64,000 bases of DNA from Coemansia sp. RSA 922 (lineage: Eukaryota; Kickxellomycota; Kickxellomycetes; Kickxellales; Kickxellaceae), in contig JANBQS010000012.1 in the NCBI GenBank assembly GCA_027577415.1, forward strand, positions 1 through 64,000, given 5' to 3'. The notes beneath the pieces are model-generated. The model saw only the letters and a program-made list of their open reading frames with translations. It was not told where the DNA came from and ran no database searches. Positions 1 through 9,489 of this stretch are shown piece after piece. Position 1 is the stretch's first letter. Every line of letters starts with the position of its first letter. The position numbers and the translations under genes are program-made.

Positions 1-386
1 ACCACTCACATTATAATTTTAAATTTTCCGGCCCCACATCAGTGTTCCAACGGTGTTTTTTTTTTTTTTTTTTTTTGCATTGAATATCGTATAAATTTAG
101 TTTTAGTTGACTGGATACGTGCCAGGATTGGACTTTATGCCTACACACTAAACTGCTTTGGCGACAAACTCAGTATCGACAAGCTGGGTATTGGCGATAG
201 GCATCGCGCACTTTGCGGGCCATGGTAATCGAAAAGATAATCTATTGATCGATCAAACGATGTCATTTTTGGTGACGAGTGCCTGGGACACATGTTGTCG
301 ATAACCATCTCTTCCCCTTGTGTGCTTTCCCTTATTCTTTTACACTGTTGTCTTGGTTTTTTCTATTACGACCTTGATCGTCGACT
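1..386. other. Intergenic/upstream region of the JmjC gene
   Basis: No convincing gene is visible. The stretch is AT-rich, carries a 21-T homopolymer, and ends in a pyrimidine-rich leader just before the ATG at 387. It probably holds the 5' flank of the JmjC-like gene. Confidence 0.5.
56..76. repeat. poly(T) tract, 21 nt
   Basis: An uninterrupted run of T directly readable in the sequence. It is a simple homopolymer, plausibly a nucleosome-depleting promoter element or just slippage-prone DNA. Confidence 0.9.
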
Positions 387-3300
387 ATGCCGCCTAGAAA
401 GCCACTAGACAGGAATGCAGCTATGAGGCGACAAAAGGAATGGAGAGCCAAGCGTGCTGCCATGAATTTACCGGTAGACAGGGACTTGCCTTTTTCGCCA
501 CACCCACAGCAGCATGAGCAGCAGCAGCAGCCCACTCCAGCTACCACGTATACGACTGGATCTGGTGATACAAGCGATATGCCAAGCGATATCGATTGCG
601 ATACTACTATGGTCACCGTCGAAAGCGTTCACAGCGTGTCGTCTTCTAACAGCAGTGTTTGTCAAGACAAGGATGCGTCGGACCACTGTTACAATACGCT
701 GGCCATGATTGAGAGCGCTACACATGAATTGCCTTCTCCGCCGATTCCGGCTCAAGTGGATAGCAATCTAGGTATGTACCCACACATCAAGGCGTAGCAA
801 ATGTCTATGATGATAATGATCGAAGTGCTAAGCAAACTATGTTGATTTTATACACTATTTTATCACTAGGTATCATCACGCCGCCGCCACAGCAGCAGCA
901 ACAGTCGGTGAAGGTACATATGCTTAGCGCTTATAAGTACCGTGTCATGGCGATGGACGTTGACTCGGAGTCGGATTATGTAGAACCGATTGACGCGATT
1001 AGCGCTATGCTGCCCAGCCCGGACGTGGTATGCTTGCCGTCGTTTAGACAGGAGCTTGTAACGACGAGCAAGCTTGAGTTTGTGCATATCCTGGCGGCGG
1101 CAGAAGATCGTTCTCAGCCATCGCCATCAATGCAACGTCTATTGAACGAATTCTTTACCCCAGCGGAGCTGTCGGCCTGGCTTCGATTCCAGCAGAGCAA
1201 ATATGACAGATGGGCGACGATGTACCCGAGCAGTCGAAGTGCAACATTGCGCTTGCTCCCTCAGACAAACAACTGTCGGTCGAGTGTAAAGACGTGTTTA
1301 ACGCAGTGCAGTGCCTGCATTCGGCGCGTTGCTGGAATTACCTGCCGATGCGTGTTAGTTCGGTACATTTCTGAGCTAACGATTGAGATGGTTGATGGTA
1401 CCAAGTGCACGCGCTATCTCTTGTGCCCAGTTTTTCGCTCCGAGTGTGAAAAGTCACCAGCTATTCGCACAAGTACCACGCCAATTGCACTCCCCGGGCG
1501 GTACGTGACAAGGGATGATACTGCGTGGATCGAGTTTCATGTCATGTGTATGACGGTTTCCGCGATAAAATCTCTACTGAGATTTGAGCTGTCTGTTGTG
1601 CGTGACGTGCGGATCAGCGACACGCGTCACACTGGCAATGGCACAATCTCGTTCCATGACACTGACGCGGCAAAGACACTAGACGAGTCGGGCGAGAGCG
1701 CTGTTGCAGTGCACCCGTTGTTCGGATGTTCCCCAATTCCTTGCATCATGCGCAACATTCCTTCCGGGCCATACCAGAACTGCGACGAGTGCCTGGCTCC
1801 GATATTCTCGACGTTCTTTTCGTGCTGCTTGTGCATGCGCTATCTTTGCCCCGAGTGCTTTACCTCGTGGGATGATTCCGACGTCACCTTTCGATGTCTT
1901 ACTATTGGGAGAGGCGCAGACAAGGGCAGCAAGGGGCAAAACATATCCTGTTGCCAACAGCGCAATCGTACGGAAGAGGGCAAGGTTGTGACAGATCGGT
2001 CCTTTCACAAGAAATCGCAGTTTATGCGCATGTCATACTATACCCAAGACGAGCTGGAGTTAATGATACGCAAGGCAAACCGAATTGTCCGATACTGCGA
2101 TCTTTTGGACAAGACCCAGAGAGCTGGATATAGCTCGATATCGCTATGCACCAACGAGCTACGGCTGGATGATCCGAGTCAAAGCGAGGACACGTCATGG
2201 CCTGGTGAGGAGCTCGATCTAGTCGACAACGACGCTGAGATTATTGCGAAATTGGGCGATGTTGACTTTGGCGCAGATCCTACACTACGCCCAAGCGCGC
2301 CGGAAGATTTTTACAGTAGCGAGGCGGTGGGCGCTGGTCCTTCTCACTCGCAGACCAATCACTTGGAGGCTCTCTGGGACGAAAAGCTCGAGTCGCTCTT
2401 GCAGTCGACGCGTCGGCCTCTGAGTCCATGGCAAGTCTCACCGGTGTACGTATCTGCCGACAAATTGACTCTGCGCGAGTTCTCTAGGCTGTGGGAGGAG
2501 GGTTGGGTTGTCGTCGTCACTGGACTGATAACGGAACAGGCTCAAGAAATGTGGACGCCAGAATACTTGCAGCGCATACTCGGCGAGCTGTGCGTATCTG
2601 TAAGCAAGGCCGAGTCGCGGCTGGCGTCAATGGGTAATTGGTCGCTTAGCCAATTTTTGCAGCTATTCAGCGGCCGAGAGTCGTCTTATTCCTCAACCAA
2701 CGACGACAACGAGTGGGCAGACTGTGAAGCAAAGCTGCGCTCGATGCGCCTCTGCGCGCTAGCCAAGCCTAAGCTGAATGCAGACCAGAAAGAGCAGTTG
2801 CAATCGGAGCTCGCAGTTACAAGTGCAAATGCCGAGCCGCCAGCCAAGAAGGCGCGCACAAGAGCAAACGAGATGACAATTCAGGCCCGATCTGCAAAAG
2901 GAAAGGAGGCGGCTGTCACTGCCACTAGTCCAGCCAGCGAAGAACATCATTTACCATTTGAGCAGCTTTTAAACTCTACCGCTGCGCTTATCCCATTTCA
3001 AGAGTATGTAGCGCATGATGGGCAGCTGAATTTGGTCAACCGCCTGCCGGCTCAGTATACGCGACCCGACTTTGAGCCCGAGCTCCATTTTATGTATGGC
3101 ACGCAAAACGACGGTAGCCGCGAGAATATGCGCTGCGAGACTGCCGACTTTGTACATCTAATGCTGTACGCAGGCATCGAGGAGCAAGCCCTTCTGTCGC
3201 CGTCGTCTAAACAAAAGGCCTCGACTGCAGCATCGCGTAAGAAGAGCTCTGCTAAAGCCGCTACGCGAGGCAAAAAGGCAGCTGGTGTAAAGTCGCGTCA

Positions 3301-3796
3301 GACCCGCGCAGGTAAAGCTATCGAACCCGCGCAGCGCGTCACTGAGTGGGACATTTATCCAGCGAGCGCCTTGGACATTCTGTGCGAGTACTTGGGCGTG
3401 GATGAGCAAGAGGCCAGCGGCAGCAGCAAACGAAATGTTCTTTATAAGCAGTCCATATTTATGGACGACAATGGCTGCAGTGAGGTTTTCGAGACGTACG
3501 GCAATGACGCCCGATGCTACCGAGTGTACCAGCAGCCTGGCGATGCTGTGTTTTTGCCTCTGGGCTGCATGTTCCAGCGCCGCTCATACGCCAATACTAT
3601 CAGCGTGCAGAGCAGGTTTATATCGCCTGAGCATATCGCAGACACACGCCAAGTGGCGGGCAGGCTGAACACTACCAAGCAGCTCAAGCGCAAGGAGTAT
3701 TCGCTACCAGTCATGGATATTTTGTGGTGGACATGGATGGGTCAGCAGGAACAGTCCGAGCAACACTGGAAGCAAACATCTCCGAGGCTGGGCTAA
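387..3796 (+). CDS. KDM3/JMJD1-like JmjC-domain protein, predicted catalytically inactive
   Basis: Two exons, 387-771 and 870-3796, give about 1,103 aa; the GT/AG intron is phase 1 and keeps frame. The N-terminus is basic and then polar/Gln-rich. Around nt 1780-1890 there is a Cys-rich finger (CDEC, CCLC, CPEC) of the kind that precedes JmjC in KDM3 proteins. The JmjC region runs from about residue 660 to the end and includes the strand around GDAVFLPLG and the SPEH segment after it. KDM3 enzymes remove H3K9 methyl groups using Fe(II) and 2-oxoglutarate held by an HxD...H triad. By my alignment these positions are R883, E885 and F1030, so metal binding should be lost. A Lys/Ala/Ser-rich insert (about nt 3200-3340) interrupts the fold. 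A chromatin scaffold or reader role is inference; assignment to the KDM3 branch is fairly firm, the function is not. Confidence 0.72.
772..869 (+). other. Intron of the JmjC-like gene
   Basis: A 98-nt intron opens with gtatgt and ends in actag, with a gctaag branch-like motif upstream of the acceptor. Splicing joins codon 128 to the downstream frame through a split Gly codon. Without it, the upstream frame stops at 795-797. Confidence 0.75.
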
Positions 3797-4111
3797 TTTT
3801 GCATTGGTAAATAAAAATGCTACAAAGCGAGATCGCCATGGTAGGCGTATGTTGTGAATGTCCATCGACACATCTCTGCCAAGGCGGCCCACACCAGAGA
3901 AATCAACCGAGGATAGACGGGGTGGATTGCCATGGCATCCCCAGAAAAGCTATAAAATACATTTAGCGCCTTTCCTTCCATCTACTCGTGTGTTAGCTCT
4001 TGGCATGTCTGACCTGAAGACGCATAAAACGGTGACGGCCCAAGTGCCAGGCCTGGTTGAGCTCTATCTCAAACCCTCCATTACATTTGCTTTTTTTAAA
4101 TACAGCCCACC
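3797..4111. other. Intergenic region
   Basis: Contains an aataaa-like 3' end signal just after the JmjC stop and then the 5' flank of the RTA1-like gene. No conserved ORF is visible. Confidence 0.5.
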
Positions 4112-4906
4112 ATGAATAGCTCGGAGGGTCAGGCGCTTTTCAACATACCAAGCTACTGGCCAAGCAAGAGCGCGGCGTTTGGCGTCGCCGGCTTGTACTA
4201 TGCCCTTGGAATAGTGCTGCTATTAGAGGGCATTATTTCGCGCAGATATCGCTACGTTCACTTGGTCGTGCTCATTAGCTGGATGCTCGGCGGGGCGTTT
4301 ACAGCACGCGGCATCTTTGTCGTCCAAGAAGCCCAGAGCGACAGTTCATACATTGCATTCAGCGTCCTTGAGAGCGTGGCTCCCAACTTTGTAAGTCTGG
4401 TAAACTCTTTGCTGCTCATAAACCTCATGCGCGGGCTCAACGCAGGACCGCCCAGGCGCGTGCTAAAGGTGCTCTGGGCATTCTCAGTGACAGCGTCAGT
4501 CACATTTGGTGCGATATCCGCTGCAGGATCGATAATACTCACGGGAGACGCCACATTGGGCCAGCTGAGCACTGGCATCAAGCTTGTCAAGGCCAGTATT
4601 GCTAGTCAGATGGCTAATAGTCTGTTGTTTATCGTCGTTGCCAGTGTGCTGGTGTCATGGTACAGAGAGTCGCTGGGCCGACGTGCATGGGTGTTTATCA
4701 TCTACATCGGTGGACTGCTCATGGTTGCTCGCAATGCAGCTCGCATTGTGGCGGTGTTCTATACTAGCAATACGCTAATGCGTGACTCTGAAGCAGCATA
4801 CTATTGCCTGGGTCCGCTATTTACGCTTATCGTCATTTTTACATGGGCTGCCTTGAATCTTCCAGCTCGCTGCTATAGCGAAGCCAAAGCCTTGCGTGAA
4901 AACTAA
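4112..4906 (+). CDS. RTA1-like seven-transmembrane protein
   Basis: Encodes 264 aa with about seven hydrophobic helices and short loops. The third and fourth segments resemble the RTA1 signature: an ...ESVAPNF... helix with a following RG loop, and later a polar ARNAAR stretch inside a helix near the C-terminus. RTA1-family proteins are fungal plasma-membrane or vacuolar proteins linked to lipid translocation and resistance to toxic amphiphiles; the molecular mechanism is poorly defined. The ATG at 4112 follows a cagcccacc context and gives a short N-terminal tail before helix 1. Assignment rests on topology and partial motif similarity, so another fungal 7-TM family remains possible. Confidence 0.6.
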   Translation: MNSSEGQALFNIPSYWPSKSAAFGVAGLYYALGIVLLLEGIISRRYRYVHLVVLISWMLGGAFTARGIFVVQEAQSDSSYIAFSVLESVAPNFVSLVNSLLLINLMRGLNAGPPRRVLKVLWAFSVTASVTFGAISAAGSIILTGDATLGQLSTGIKLVKASIASQMANSLLFIVVASVLVSWYRESLGRRAWVFIIYIGGLLMVARNAARIVAVFYTSNTLMRDSEAAYYCLGPLFTLIVIFTWAALNLPARCYSEAKALREN

Positions 4907-4998
4907 ATAAATGCACAAGACATAGATACAGGTCGGTGCGACCATAACACAGGCGGCCAGCATTTTTCTCTCGTGGGTGTGGGGCTTTTACCTTTGAC

Positions 4999-5448
4999 AT
5001 GACCCGACAGCTGAGACCTTATCATTCTTCTATTATTAACTGCATGCAGCGGTCTGGACCACTTGGAAAAACCATTCATTGTCACTTATCGATCAGATTA
5101 AGGATTTTATCCTGCTCCAAACGCAGCATGGGTTCCAGTGGTGATATAGAAGAGGCGCCAGTGCCAGCTTGGAAAGACATCCACAAAAGAGCTGTGGACA
5201 AGGGCGATCAGACATATATCGACCCAGCGACAGGATACACGGTGTTCACAGAGCTATCGCACAGAGATCGAGGCTACTGCTGTGGCAATGCGTGTCGGCA
5301 CTGCCCGTTCGAACACGACAATGTTGGCAAGCCAGATCAGCTTAGGCAGCAGGCCCGGGCAGCTCGCGAGGCACGCAGGCAGGCGCGCAAGGCCAGTAAA
5401 GAGGAGCGACCAAAGTCGCTGGACGATAGCGACAGTTCTTCTAAATAG
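4999..5448 (+). CDS. DUF5522-like small protein (C1orf53-type)
   Basis: Encodes up to 149 aa. The core (about residues 73-110) reads YIDPATGYTVFTELSH, then RGYCCG and CRHCPF, matching the DUF5522 pattern with its conserved CCG...CRHCP cysteines. These suggest metal binding or redox chemistry, but no function is established. The C-terminus is highly charged (Arg/Lys/Ala then Asp/Ser). Three in-frame starts are possible (4999, 5044, 5128). The longest adds a basic, Ser-rich, acid-free leader that could be a mitochondrial presequence; the shortest starts at MGSSGD and lacks it. It begins only 92 nt after the RTA1-like stop, on the same strand. Confidence 0.65.
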   Translation: MTRQLRPYHSSIINCMQRSGPLGKTIHCHLSIRLRILSCSKRSMGSSGDIEEAPVPAWKDIHKRAVDKGDQTYIDPATGYTVFTELSHRDRGYCCGNACRHCPFEHDNVGKPDQLRQQARAAREARRQARKASKEERPKSLDDSDSSSK

Positions 5449-5579
5449 CACTGATTATGACAATAGTGATGGCCCACAACCTCCATCTAGCATAGGTTGC
5501 GGGTCATTGTGAGCTGAAAGCGAGTTTACTTTTAGAGTATTAGTATTAATATTAGTTTTAGCATTGTCATATTCGAGCC

Positions 5580-6356
5580 ATGCTTGATCGGGCGGGAGTG
5601 TCAGCGGCTATCAAGAAAAGGTATGGAGCGGTGCTGCAAGCGCAATGGCTGGAGAAGTGCGCCACGTATATCGAGCAAGAGCTGGGGGAGCACGAAGAGG
5701 CGGCTGGCAGTAGAAAGCTGATGCACTTGGAGACGCAAGTGCGGCTAGTGGCAGAGCAGCTCGTACATTCGGAGATTAGCGACTCGTGCCACCCGTCTCT
5801 GGTTGTGGAAGCTGGATCCCAGCAGGTAAAGAGGCTACCAGAGAACCCAGGGGCGTTCTTGCAAGTGCAAAGTGTGGTGGAGGTGGGAGTGAGCAAGTAT
5901 GCAATGTGGGAGGCGGCTCGCGAGAAGGAGGACTTTGAGCAGCGCGGAATCAGGCCCAGCTACCTGCCCCAGCTGACGGATGAGGACGAGTCAGGGAGCG
6001 GGGAGGCGAACAGCACGGCAGGCACCCAGGCCCAAACTCAGCCACCGACACAAGCCGAGGCGAGCGGCGACAGGCATCCCAAGATCCCGCACAAGATGCT
6101 CAAGCTTGTGCTGACCGATGGGCGGCGGCAGGTGTCAGCGCTTGAAGTGGAGCCGATTGTGCAGCTCAGTGCCGAGCTGGCGATCGGCTCGAAGGTGGTG
6201 GTGACAAACGCACAGATATTGGAGGGGACGGGGGTGCTTTGCCTGCGAGGTGGCAACATTCGGGTGGTTGGCGGGGAGCCCGCGCAGTACGCACAGCAGA
6301 CACTGCGAGCACGGATGGCGGAGCTTCTGGGGGTGGCCGACCGGCGACGCACATAG
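5580..6356 (+). CDS. RMI1: RecQ-mediated genome instability protein 1 (RMI1)
   Basis: Encodes 258 aa. An N-terminal helical part (residues 1-50, with the QAQWLEKC helix) precedes an OB fold. The diagnostic C-terminal OB segment has KMLKLVLTDG, then a GSKVVVTNAQ strand, then GVLCLRGGNI, matching RMI1 proteins. RMI1 binds topoisomerase III and the Sgs1/BLM helicase and stimulates double Holliday junction dissolution in the nucleus. A low-complexity Gly/Ser/Thr/Gln insert (residues about 137-165) sits within the OB region, as the variable loop does in other RMI1s. The length is close to that of fungal RMI1. It lies 76 nt upstream of the coiled-coil gene on the same strand. Confidence 0.8.
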   Translation: MLDRAGVSAAIKKRYGAVLQAQWLEKCATYIEQELGEHEEAAGSRKLMHLETQVRLVAEQLVHSEISDSCHPSLVVEAGSQQVKRLPENPGAFLQVQSVVEVGVSKYAMWEAAREKEDFEQRGIRPSYLPQLTDEDESGSGEANSTAGTQAQTQPPTQAEASGDRHPKIPHKMLKLVLTDGRRQVSALEVEPIVQLSAELAIGSKVVVTNAQILEGTGVLCLRGGNIRVVGGEPAQYAQQTLRARMAELLGVADRRRT

Positions 6357-6432
6357 AGGAGGCTCTTTCTTTCTCACCGGCGAGAGGAATCTCACAATTT
6401 TTTTTGCTTTCTTTTCCTTTACAATTCCAACA

Positions 6433-8079
6433 ATGACTGAAAGTAGCGGTGCGGCGCTGGACTCTAGCGAAAAGCAGAAGAAGATCCTTGCAGCCAAGAA
6501 GAAGCTCAAGAGCTTCCAGGCCAAGCGCGCGGCGGCCAGTGAGCCCCCTACAGCCAGTGCCGCAGAGGAAGAGGCCGCAGTGCCAGAGGAGGAAGAGGGC
6601 AGCGGGAGAGCAGCGGCAAAGGATGATGAGGCGGATGTTCTGTCCAAGGAGCTTGAGCAGCTCAAGGTGCAAATCAATGGGCAGCGCGAGCAGCTTCAGG
6701 AGGAGAACCGGACGACGCGCGCTGAGCTTGTCGGGTGCCAGGCCAGACTGGCAGCGCTGATAGAAAGCGCGGCGGCCACTGAGCAGGGGCTGCAGGAACA
6801 AGTGGCGACGCTTGGGCGTGACTTGCAGGCGATGACTGAGCGCGCCACAGCCAGCGAGGCGCAGCATGCCCAGGAGAAGAAGGACTTGGAGGACAACATC
6901 CAGCAGCTAGAGTCGGCCGTCGCAACGGGTGCAGCTGCGCTGGCTGATACCCAGGCAGCACTTGTCGGCAGCCAGGCGGGGCTGGCAGAGGCCCAGGCGC
7001 AACACAAGCAGGAAAAGGCCAGCTTGGACGACAAGGTCCAGCAGCTGGAGTTTGACGTTTCGGCAGGCGTGGCGGCGCTGTCTAGTGCTCAGACGCAGCA
7101 TGCCCAAGAGAAGAGTCGCCTGGAGTCTGACATCTCGTCAGTGCAGGCGGAGCTAGCCGATTCTCAGGCGCAGCTTGGACAGGCACTAGCAACGGGTGCC
7201 GCAAGCCAGGCTCAGGCGGCCGAGCTCGAGCAGGCACTGGCGACAGCGTCTGCTGACGGAGCTGCCAAGCAACGCAGGGTCGACGACCTGGAGGCTAACT
7301 TGGCGCACGAGGCTCACGTACGGTCCAACATTCAGGCTAAGCACGACAGCCTGGCAGCGGCGCTGAAGGAGGCGCGTGCCGACATTGACCGCCTGTCAAG
7401 CGAGGTGGCTGAGGCTGGTCGCGCTCTACAGACCGAGCAGGCGCTCAAGGACGATGCACTTGGGCAGTCAGCCGCTCAGGCTCAGGCTCACGCGTCTGAG
7501 CGGGCAGCACTAGAGGCAGCCTCGGCCAAGCTGGCCCAACAGCTCGACGATGAGACGCATACCTGTGCCGACGTGCGCCTTGCTCTGCAAGCCGAGCAGG
7601 CGCGTGCCCAAGCTCGCGATGTTGAGCTCACTCAGCAGTTGGAGCAAGAGCATACGGCGCGCACTGAGGCTGAAGCTGCCCACGCCCAGGCGCTGGCAGC
7701 GGTGGCAGAGCTGGAGGAGCGCAACAACAAGCTGGCAGAGGACCTGCAAATCGACGCCCAGGCCGCTCGAGAGACATTCGAGGAGCTGATGCAGGAGCAC
7801 CATGACCTGGAGCGTCGCCACACCCGCCTGACTGCCACGCATGCCCGCCTAGCCGACAATCATCTGCGCGCCATTGCCAGTACTCAGGCCTGGCTCACCG
7901 AGCTGCAGGAGGCCGCAACTCGGCACCAAGTGGAGGCGGCATCCTGGGCCGAGCCAAGTGCCGAGCCAAACGACGGAGCGGGTGATGGCAACGAGGCCGA
8001 CACTTTGTCAAAGCCAGCGGCACCAGCTGCGCAGCAGCAGCAGCAGCGGAAGCAGCAACGGCAGCAGCGGCGACAGTAG
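6433..8079 (+). CDS. Long coiled-coil protein, golgin-like
   Basis: Encodes 548 aa from the ATG at 6433; the frame is open further upstream, but that part overlaps RMI1 and is unlikely to be translated. Residues 11-30 contain a Lys-rich AAKKKLKSFQ motif like the start of GM130-type golgins, where it binds the p115/Uso1 tether. Almost everything from residue 70 to 510 is heptad-rich coiled coil with many Ala/Gln/Glu/Leu, partly made of degenerate repeats (AQHKQEK, QHAQEK). The protein ends in a Gln/Arg tract. A Golgi or vesicle-tethering role is inferred from architecture only; a cytoskeletal coiled coil is an alternative. Confidence 0.5.
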   Translation: MTESSGAALDSSEKQKKILAAKKKLKSFQAKRAAASEPPTASAAEEEAAVPEEEEGSGRAAAKDDEADVLSKELEQLKVQINGQREQLQEENRTTRAELVGCQARLAALIESAAATEQGLQEQVATLGRDLQAMTERATASEAQHAQEKKDLEDNIQQLESAVATGAAALADTQAALVGSQAGLAEAQAQHKQEKASLDDKVQQLEFDVSAGVAALSSAQTQHAQEKSRLESDISSVQAELADSQAQLGQALATGAASQAQAAELEQALATASADGAAKQRRVDDLEANLAHEAHVRSNIQAKHDSLAAALKEARADIDRLSSEVAEAGRALQTEQALKDDALGQSAAQAQAHASERAALEAASAKLAQQLDDETHTCADVRLALQAEQARAQARDVELTQQLEQEHTARTEAEAAHAQALAAVAELEERNNKLAEDLQIDAQAARETFEELMQEHHDLERRHTRLTATHARLADNHLRAIASTQAWLTELQEAATRHQVEAASWAEPSAEPNDGAGDGNEADTLSKPAAPAAQQQQQRKQQRQQRRQ

Positions 8080-8542
8080 TAGTCTTTATCTATTCCCTCA
8101 TTGTGTTGCAATGACAATGCAATTACGCAGCCTACGACATCGTTGCCACATGGCGCGCGTGAGTGACCCGCCCGCAGCAGAACAAAACAGAGCACAAGCA
8201 GATCAGGGCTTTTTCTGACATGGCTCCATATGACGTCTGAAAAGTAAAATAGAATAAAACAGGGAGGAGCACAACGTCCTTTGTTTGCAGCTGAAAGTGC
8301 CGATCTGCAGACGTCTGTCCTTTTCCATGCATTGGGGGAACAAGCAGGCCGACCTACACAGTGCGTGCGCTCTTTTGTCCGTCTTGATTAGGATCGTCAC
8401 GACGCGCCCATGTATTTAAGAGCCTGCCTCATCCCGCTCGTCGCTCGCCCGCCTTTTCCTTTCTTGTCTTCCTTCATCACTCTCTGTGCCTTTATCGTAA
8501 TTTCCCCCCCTTTCCCTTTTACTTCGCCTTTCTTTGTTAGCC
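8080..8542. other. Intergenic region with the promoter of the surface-protein gene
   Basis: No gene is visible. The last 130 nt are strikingly pyrimidine-rich (long C/T runs), typical of leaders of strongly expressed fungal genes, and a TATA-like element lies 130 nt before the ATG. Confidence 0.5.
8413..8420 (+). promoter_or_regulatory. TATA-like element
   Basis: tatttaag, about 123 nt upstream of the ATG at 8543 and followed by a long CT-rich leader. Together with the gene's strongly C-ending codon usage it suggests high expression. Confidence 0.4.
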
Positions 8543-9097
8543 ATGAAGCTCGCTGCCACCATCCTCGCTCTTGCCGCTACCGCCGCCGCTCAGGCCTCTT
8601 CCGCCTCTCTGACTGCTCTCCAGCAGTGCCTGCAGAAGACCTGCCCTAACAACATCCACGATGTTGCCTGCCAGGCCGCCTGCCTGGGTCTGCCCAACCC
8701 CAATGCCTCGATGATTGCCGACACTGCTGCCTGCTACGCAAAGTGCCCTGCCACCGACCAGCAGGCCCAGATTGACTGCAAGAACAGGTGCGACCAGATC
8801 TACAACCCCTCTGGCTCTATCATCTCCAACCACCTGACTCCCGATGGCGTCTCCCCTGTCAGCACTCCTACTTCGACCAGCAAGACTGATACCACCAAGC
8901 CCACCTCGAAGCCCCAGCCCTCTGGCTCGTCGAGCGGCACCGTGCCACCCAAGACTGATAGCTCCAACTCCAGCGATGACAACAGCGATAGCGACAGCAA
9001 CACTGGCAGCGACTCCAGCTCCAAGACCAACGGCGCTGCTGCCCTGAAGGCTGCCTTCTCGGCCGTTGCCATCGTTGCCGCCGCTGCTATGTTCTAA
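8543..9097 (+). CDS. Secreted Cys-rich, Ser/Thr-rich GPI-anchored-type surface protein
   Basis: Encodes 184 aa. MKLAATILALAATAAAQ is a classic signal peptide (cleavage after Ala/Gln about residue 17). Residues about 25-95 hold eight cysteines arranged as C-x4-C and three C-x3-C pairs, suggesting a small disulfide-bonded helical fold. Then follows a Ser/Thr/Pro/Asp-rich stalk (about residues 100-160) suited to O-mannosylation. The C-terminal hydrophobic tail (AVAIVAAAAMF, preceded by a small-residue Asn-Gly-Ala site) looks like a GPI-anchor signal. The eight cysteines recall CFEM proteins, but the spacing is not a clear CFEM match. Codons are strongly biased to C-ending forms, unlike the neighbours, implying high expression. 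The two GT15 mannosyltransferases in this window could act on proteins of this kind. Confidence 0.65.
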   Translation: MKLAATILALAATAAAQASSASLTALQQCLQKTCPNNIHDVACQAACLGLPNPNASMIADTAACYAKCPATDQQAQIDCKNRCDQIYNPSGSIISNHLTPDGVSPVSTPTSTSKTDTTKPTSKPQPSGSSSGTVPPKTDSSNSSDDNSDSDSNTGSDSSSKTNGAAALKAAFSAVAIVAAAAMF

Positions 9098-9489
9098 GTT
9101 CATGTGTTTTAATTATAATTTCGAGCCTCTTTTTTTAATTATAAACGTATTCGTGTTTGAGATACAGTCTGGTGTCTAGCCTCCTCTTGTATGTCAGACC
9201 ACTGGCGAAAATGCGACAGAAGCAGCATCCAACCTGCCTTGCTTTACATCCCGCATACATGGATGCAATTCTATTTATAGCTTTTCGGATTTACCAATTG
9301 CCGATCAAATCACGCACGATTATCACCGCCTCCAACTCACGTGATATAAATGTGTGACGCTCTGGAAAAGCCGATGGAGCCAAGGAACGCCCAGAGTTCG
9401 AAGAGCGCCAATTTCTCTTCATTCACATTTTTTTTCTTCTTCTTTTTTGGACATCTGCGCACATTGCGCACATCTGCTTTTACTCCCAA
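9098..9489. other. Intergenic region
   Basis: AT-rich 3' end of the surface-protein gene, then the promoter and a T/C-rich leader (ttttttttcttcttctttttt near 9430) of the WASP gene. No separate gene is seen. Confidence 0.5.

Noticed and set aside
6250..6432. Upstream extension of the golgin-like frame inside RMI1
   Set aside because: It overlaps RMI1 coding sequence in another frame and its residues are not coiled coil. The ATG at 6433 directly precedes the golgin-like basic motif.
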